Source: Synchiropus splendidus
Lineage: Eukaryota > Chordata > Actinopteri > Syngnathiformes > Callionymidae
Assembly: GCF_027744825.2 (NCBI RefSeq)
Contig: NC_071345.1
Coordinates: forward strand, 8,701,501 to 8,765,500
Length of the DNA stretch: 64,000 nt
Direction of reading: 5' to 3'
The notes beneath the pieces are model-generated. The model had not been told where the DNA came from. It saw only the letters and a program-made list of their open reading frames with translations, and ran no database searches. Shown here piece by piece: positions 1 to 64,000 of this stretch (position 1 is its first letter; the number at the start of each line of letters is the position of its first letter). Made by a program: the position numbers and the translations under genes.

Positions 1-67
1 AGAACCAATTGAGGCAGCACTGCGTAGGACTTTGACATCATTTGTCTTACCTAACTACAAGGCTTCA

Positions 68-247
68 ATCCTCTGTGTTTTATTGTCATCAGAAACACTG
101 TGACATCGACTAGAAGATTGGTTCACAAAGCAGAAGAAACAAAACAACTAGAAAACTGTTTCCGGGACAGTTCACTGAAGCAGCTAGGACAGGGGAAGCA
201 GAGGAAGCAGACAGGAGGAGGAAGAGAGCGCGGCGGCTACCGGCGCA
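68..247 (-). other. otof: otof 3' UTR (approximate)
   Basis: Sequence from the stop codon to about 12-20 nt past the AATAAA at 84-79. The exact cleavage site is inferred. Longer forms extending beyond the window are possible. Confidence 0.5.
79..84 (-). terminator. otof polyadenylation signal AATAAA
   Basis: A canonical AATAAA on the minus strand about 165 nt after the otof stop codon. It is the only canonical hexamer I see between the stop and the window edge. Confidence 0.6.
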
Positions 248-58112
<57,865 letters not shown>

Positions 58113-58340
58113 GGGTCCACGCTGGTCCGGCGGAGTGACTCACTCCGCGCCGCTGCAACTGAGTTGAAATGTGAGCTTCAGGTGGACCTCGGCTCGCTCG
58201 TGGGCTCCCAGCATCCAACAGTACCGTTCCATGTGGACATGGCGGAGGAGAAGAAGCTCCACGCTCAGACTCCGCTGCTGATGTTGTTGGGTGTTTCACA
58301 TCTCTGGACTGGTTTTGACTCGCGGTTCTTGTTGAGGGAG

Positions 58341-58370
58341 GGCGGGGGAAGGGGGGGGGGGGGGGGGGGG
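58341..58370. promoter_or_regulatory. G-rich tract with a 20-G run upstream of otof
   Basis: The plus strand has GGGAGGGCGGGGGAA and then 20 consecutive G (58351-58370), about 240 bp upstream of the otof start codon. On the otof sense strand this is a C run near the probable transcription start. It can form a G-quadruplex on the plus strand. Run length may be affected by sequencing error. Confidence 0.45.
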
Positions 58371-58400
58371 TGCTGTGATTGTGTCGGAGCAGGGATGGCG

Positions 58401-58409
58401 CTTTTTATG
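58401..58409 (-). promoter_or_regulatory. Possible TATA-like element of otof
   Basis: The minus strand reads GCATAAAAAG, about 290 bp upstream of the ATG. If used, transcription would start near 58375, just before the C run. This is a weak candidate based on the motif only. Confidence 0.25.
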
Positions 58410-58669
58410 CTTTTTTGTTCATGAAATATATTACATCGTACAAGCAAACGCAGCCTTCATCTGACACCAAATAAAAATAAAATCAAGCGAGGAACGCACA
58501 GTACAACCAGACGTGCTGGTGACGTCACTCAATTGGCTCACATGATGATAAATGGTGCTCGTTCCGCAGATACAATTATCTTTCTGTTATATTGCCTTTG
58601 TTTTTCACACAAAGAATATTCCATTAGTACAATATCAGCATGGGAAAAAAAACGGTAATAAAAAAAAGT

Positions 58670-58722
58670 ATTATTATTATTATTATTATTGCCATGATTA
58701 TTTGTAGTAGTAGTAGTAGTAT
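58670..58722. repeat. (ATT)n and (AGT)n short repeats
   Basis: Seven TTA/ATT units (58670-58690) and, 12 bp further on, six AGT units ending at 58722, in the intergenic region. Confidence 0.85.
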
Positions 58723-59750
58723 TTCATCGCAAGACGTTTCTGGTTTCAAATCCAAATATGAAGGTTTACATTAGCTACCCCAATTTCTTCCCACAAAATA
58801 GGAGATCCAAATGACAAAGCATAAATTATGACTCTGTTTCTGCTCTCTTAGGTGTGAATTTAACCACAAAAATATCTTAAACTAAACCTTTAAAATATAA
58901 AGTGTGGAAACGACTTCATAGATGTTCAATGTCTGGATTGCAAAATTAAAAAATAATGAATAAGATTTGGGTTAATTAGGAATTCATTTTCAGCACTATA
59001 AAAATCAAAGCGAGTACAATGGCTGCCTTTACATTCAATCATTGAACAAGTACAAGTTAAATAACAACATCCGTGATGTTTAAAATCCAAGCAGCTTTGA
59101 AATGTCAATAGCTGCAATGTGCTCTTGCAATGTTTAAAATAATCAGATGATGTGAATTTTAAGGTCAAGTATTCAGCGATGCAGATATGAAACTGTTGCT
59201 AGGCAACCCATTCTAAACATTAAGAGGTCAGAGTTCAAAGCTGATAGTCCTGGAAGGCTGTTTTGTATTGGCTATGCTAAACTGATGTGACGATGATGCC
59301 ATGCAGAAGATTATGTTTTTATATTGACCTTCCTGCCCACATGAGAATCAAATGCAGTAAATGAAGAGAGAGAAGATGCAATATTTTGTGTGTATTAGAA
59401 GCATGTCAGTGACAACCACTTGCAATATATCTAAATATACCAGACCCCACTGTTAAACTTCTCAGAAGACATTCAAGTGGTGAGAGAGTGTTAGTTGATG
59501 CTCCCCATGAGTAGTTGAGATTTGCAGCTCACTCAGGTTGATAAAAGTTGCTCTCAAGTTCTGATTGAGATGCAGGCAGACATGCTGTCAAGGTGAAACA
59601 TAAACTCTCACTTCAGCTTAGTCATAATTCAGTATCAGCCCCAGGTTATGTTCTGTAATACTTCAAACAGCATCCTAGCAGAACACGAAGACAAATGTTC
59701 TGTACATGGAAAGTCATGAAAAATCATATAAATCTATTGCTTTACATATA

Positions 59751-59903
<153 letters not shown>

Positions 59904-60664
59904 CCATAGCTCAGCATCAGGTAGCAATTCTGACCAATAGAGGGCGATAGTGACCCGAGGTAAAACCGCAAGCAACAGTCCAAATATTTCCCATTTTACT
60001 GTGAAAATATCAGCTATAGTGTTATTGCGTCATCTAGTGGTCATAGCTGTTGAGACACAACACCGCTGCAACAACAAATAACACAATTATGATCCCAATA
60101 AATGCAGTGAATTTGCATTCCTAAAATTCCAAACGTACTATTTATCAGACAATAAATCTAAATCGAATAAACTGCAAAATAATGTATGTGTCTGCCGGAT
60201 GCGCTTGATAATGAAGTAACTTAAAAATAAAAATAAGAAAAGAGCGTATAAAACAATGAAAATCATTTGTTAACGTGTATCCCTGGATATGGTCCCTCTT
60301 TATTTGTTATTAATATTAGAATTACAAAATAAAATAAAATAGCATCCAGTCGTGCACATGCGCAGTAGAGTTCCACTTCTGCTAAAACGTCTTCAGTTCA
60401 AGTTAAAAAAAGAAAAGAAAAGAAAAGAAAAAAAGGAGTGTACTTTTGAGTCCGAATACTTGTGTTTGGGCTGCATGTGTTAAAAGAGTCGCATTTAAAA
60501 TAGCAGTTTTGATCAGTACACGCGGGGGAAAGCAGGGCTATTTGCCACAGTGGTCAAAAGTCAGAAGCTGTGATTGACGGTGACTTCTCAGACGAAGAGG
60601 AGGAGGAAGAGGAGGAAGGTCTGCTCCTCCAGTTGCAGCGTCTCTCTATCTGCGACACTTCACT

Positions 60665-60737
60665 ATGGCTTTAGGCGCAAGCAGGACGCTCTTTGCGCTC
60701 TTTGTGACTCTCTGCGCACCTGGACCCGGATGGACAG
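60665..60737 (+). CDS. First coding exon of an unidentified secreted or membrane protein (signal peptide)
   Basis: ATG in a good context (CACTATGG), then MALGASRTLFALFVTLCAPG and PGWT, ending in phase 1 at ACAG|gtgagt. It has an n-region with Arg, a hydrophobic core TLFALFVTLCA and small residues near the end: a typical signal peptide. A phase-1 intron right after the signal peptide is common in receptors and extracellular proteins built of Ig, FN3, CUB or similar modules. A 5' leader with CTCCTCC and GCAGCGTCTC precedes it. I do not recognise the gene and found no convincing second exon before 64000, so at least 3.3 kb of first intron is in the window. Confidence 0.65.
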
Positions 60738-63700
60738 GTGAGTCCTTCATTTACTATGAAAGTGAGTGAGGTTTTTCGTTCCACTTTTTTCCCTCACCAA
60801 AAGGCACCTGAGAAGCTGGGTAGTTTGAAAAGTAAAAGCCATTAAATGTACCACAAAGGAGGATGTTTTTCATGTTAATCTGTAAATAAGAAGTTTTCAG
60901 CCGTCACTATAAACTCTGAATTCCTCCCACGGTGATCACGAAAGATCCTATCAGGACAAGCCATGGTGGAGAAACTATTTATTTAAACGCTTTATTTTAC
61001 CTAAAATCTCAAATAGTGATTTTACGCTGATGGACTTATGAACATTATGACCACCTTCTAGGGAGGTGTTTCTGCTGCACAGTGGTCAGTACCTGCTTAT
61101 GGCAGTCCAACTGATCTATAGAAAGATTGCAGAACAAATGTTGTGACTCAAGTTCCCATCTCATCCCAAGCAAATACTCCCCCAGCTTCAGTGTCTGCAG
61201 CGTTCAAAATAAATCAGTCGTAAAGTCCAAATTTGTGACTACGAAATTGGGGGAAAATTGGGGTCATGTTGTGGCTAATTTCATCTCACTGTGAACCGAA
61301 CTCATGCCAAATGTTTACAGCCATTCATGATATCAGGTTGGCACCTTGCTTTCCTGCCAAAACCCAGGTAAAGAAAACATGGTACGTGCTCCCGAGGTTT
61401 GCTCTAAAAACATTCCACTCTGATTTAGTGAGCTGCTTTCTCTTCATTTGTCTGCCACTGAGTATATGAGGTCATTTCTCTCCAGCCTCAGCAGTTGCAG
61501 CTAAGTAATTGTGTTTGTCGAGCGGGGCGACTGTCTTTATTCACACCTGGGGGCTTCTTAGCACGTCTGCTGCTGACCGCTCAGGCTCTCCGCTGGATTG
61601 GACTCTGCCCTCTGGAGGATTTTGACAGAAGCTGTGAGGGGGGAAAGTGAACGTTTCTAATTTGCTTCCTTCACTCATCCGCCTGCCTGGGTGATATGTG
61701 TCACGGAGGGGGGCAAAATTGGGCTCGTGGGAGGAGGTGGGCGGCAGCAGGACACATGATAAATAATGTCAGCGCCGTCCTCGCTGCCACAGTCCATCGC
61801 CTCCTGGAAGTAGCAGAGTAATTGGCTCTGCAAAGTGGGAGGGAAAAATGGAATCATGTCCTCGCAGGCCGGTGGAATTCCTCCTCTCCTCTAGTTCTAG
61901 TGTAACGCTTTCACAGCAGCAGATTCCAATCGGAATATCATGGAAAATATGAGCTGCAGTTACTTGATGTTAACATGTGGTGCTCTTGATCACCTGACAT
62001 GTAGTCAACCCCCCAAACACCTGCAGCCCTGCCTGTCAGACTTTACAGTGAGTGTCATGACATCATCGTTCACTGTTCCAGTCCTTGAAATTAGTGCCAC
62101 CTGGAGGAGAATAGCGCCTGTCACAGCCAGGCTGATGTCAGCGGGAAAACATTCTATTTAACAGGATCAGCTTATAGATAGAGATAGAGGGTCCCCAACT
62201 TGTGTTGGTCACCTCAATGGCAAGAAGAAGAACCAGGACTGATGATCTGATGAGGCTTGTGTTAGACAGGAGCACAGAGGGACGTGCACAGGCGAAAATT
62301 CTACCTAAAAGTTGTCTTGCTATTCGTGCTATTTTTATTTAATACAGTGGTACCTCGGTTCTTGACCACAAGCCGTTCCAGGCGGCCGTTCGAGATTCGC
62401 GATTTGTTCGAAATCTGAATCGATTTTTCCCATTACAATGTATGAAGAAAGAAATAATGCGTTCCAAGCCTTAAAATATGCTTTTGTAGGAGTGAATGTA
62501 GAGTGTCTGCTGCAGGTGCGCTGTTCCTCTATGTGTGTGGCCGCTGCATGTGGGAGGGGTTGCCGAGTGAGTGAGGTCTCTCCAGAAGTGAAGAGGTGCC
62601 CGGTGCGTGTCCAGCTCTGAATGTGCGCTTCTGTGCAGTTTGGCTGTGACAAAGTCATAAACCAAGTAACTTAGCTCTGTCCCAGACTCGCCTCATCCCT
62701 GTCCCAGCTCCAGCCCACAACAGGACATCAAACCCTGGAGGGGAGGTGTGGAGAGCGAGCACTTCCCCTGTGACACTCTACCACGGTCCAGTGTGGAGAC
62801 AGGAAAGGTTTCACACCTCAATATGAAGAAAAAACAGTCAGTTAATGTAGCTAATGGGACACGTCTGCACACAGCGGCTGCATTATACACAATAACAAAG
62901 CGCAGTGTGGGTCAGCTGATCGTTCCACGCACGTTCTTTCCGGCTTTTTTCCAGGGCGTTCGAGTTCTGGATTTTCTTTCGAAATCCGAAGCAAAAAAAT
63001 CTCAAAATTCTTGTTTGTACTCCGAGCCTGAGATGTTCAAAAACCGAGGTACCACACATGCAACCCCAGCTTCTAGGAGGACCAAAGATAGACTGGACCC
63101 GGAGAGGCCAGGACCAAGAATGCGGGTAGAATTAGGACCCACAATGAGATTGCATCACTTCATGCAGACAGATCAGTATCGAATCCTGAACGAAGACTGC
63201 AATGCGACTGGAGTCCAGGTCGGAGACAGAAAACCTACCCAAATTCTGATCAGAATCTACCGTTGATGTGACCTCAAGAAACGGTGGTGATTTGCTGCTT
63301 ATTTATGAGCCTTTAGAACATTTACTGAGGGTTAATAGCAGATCCAGCCAGGGTGACAGGAAGGTCAACATCTGCCTTTTTACTGACTTTAGAAGTAAGC
63401 ACCCTTGTAAAAGGGGAGCGTCCTTTAAAACACTTACAGGTGTCCTCTGACCTCGGGGGCGTACCTGCGCCGCGCAAGCACATGCAGGTGTACGCTGCTC
63501 TTCTTCTCCAAGAAACTCTCATTAATAAGGTAACGGCTGTGACATAATGACCCCGAGGCCCTGCCCTCATTCCCACATACTTTCCACAGTCAAACTCGAT
63601 CAGACTCTTTCCATTCCAGCTCAGCGGAATTGTTTTATTGTTGCTCGGGTTTCTCTTGGTAACGCCAGGAAACCAAACCTTCCTCCGTCTGCTGGTGTTG

Positions 63701-64000
63701 TCGCGACCGTTCAGCTGCTAAACTGCTTATCCGACTGTTTATTTTTCGATTGCGAGCAAGTGAAAGCCTGCTCTGTTCTCATCAGAAGTATCTGTCTGGC
63801 GGACGGCGGATGGAGGAGCAGAGCCGATCTTGTGGGACCAAACTCTGATTGAAAACAGAGAGGAGACGAGTGAAATGTTTCCAGCGTCAGATCAGAAATC
63901 ATGGCAGTGCTATATATACATATATGAGGGAGTCTTGAGGTCTGACTGGTTTCGTGGACGGGTCTGGCTCAGGATGGTGCAAGAAGGAACCAGAGAGTGT
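60738..64000 (+). other. First intron of the plus-strand gene (partial)
   Basis: Contains MITE copy C (62345-63055). Open frames here, including one of 172 codons at 62748-63266 that runs through the MITE, show no recognisable domain. No exon with clear homology found. Confidence 0.5.
62345..63055 (-). mobile_element. TA-flanked MITE, copy C
   Basis: About 711 bp, left end CAGTGGTACCTCGGTT preceded by TA. The right end reads AAACCGAGGTACCAC and then decays (ACATG instead of TGTA). The same family and orientation as copy B, close to full length. It lies in the first intron of the plus-strand gene. Confidence 0.75.

Noticed and set aside
62748..63266. 172-codon plus-strand open frame as an exon of the second gene
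   Set aside because: Two thirds of it is MITE copy C and the remainder has no recognisable domain or clear splice context.

Overview
The window is teleost fish genomic DNA, probably percomorph. It has vertebrate intron-exon structure, many very small introns (60-110 bp), AT-rich intergenic sequence, microsatellites and several families of small non-autonomous DNA transposons (hAT-like and TA-targeting). Nothing suggests a bacterial, plasmid or viral source.

Almost the whole window is one minus-strand gene. It is otoferlin (otof), the large multi-C2-domain, tail-anchored Ca2+ sensor of hair-cell ribbon synapses. I reconstructed the coding sequence by hand from the start codon at 58112 to the stop at 248: 47 exon positions with matching splice phases. 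Leaving out one candidate cassette exon and using one of two alternative exons, the CDS is 5973 nt (1990 codons plus stop), close to the roughly 1997 residues of mammalian otoferlin. The first six exons (58112-21800) are spread over 36 kb of transposon-bearing introns. Exons 7-47 are packed into about 19.4 kb. A poly(A) signal lies at 84-79.

The most notable signal is a tandem pair of 99-bp exons (5359-5261 and 5040-4942) with the same phase and length. They encode two versions of the first strands and loop 1 of the C2F domain. They look like mutually exclusive exons that would give two otoferlin forms differing at 9 of 33 residues. Further splice diversity is suggested by a 72-bp in-frame cassette exon (10681-10610), alternative 3' splice sites 96 nt apart at exon 31, a 30-bp microexon, a GC-AG intron, and a 63-bp intron that is open in frame.

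A second gene starts on the plus strand at 60665, divergently from otof. Only its first coding exon is visible: a 24-residue signal peptide ending in phase 1. The rest of this gene lies beyond 64000 or was not recognised.

Mobile DNA: two related hAT-like elements with 8-bp target duplications (one inserted in an RTE-type LINE fragment), a third short hAT-like element, three copies of a TA-flanked MITE (one nested in a long-TIR element next to exon 3), another TA-flanked MITE, and a pair of copies of a further palindromic element. Long compound microsatellites lie in introns 1 and 3 and in the intergenic region.
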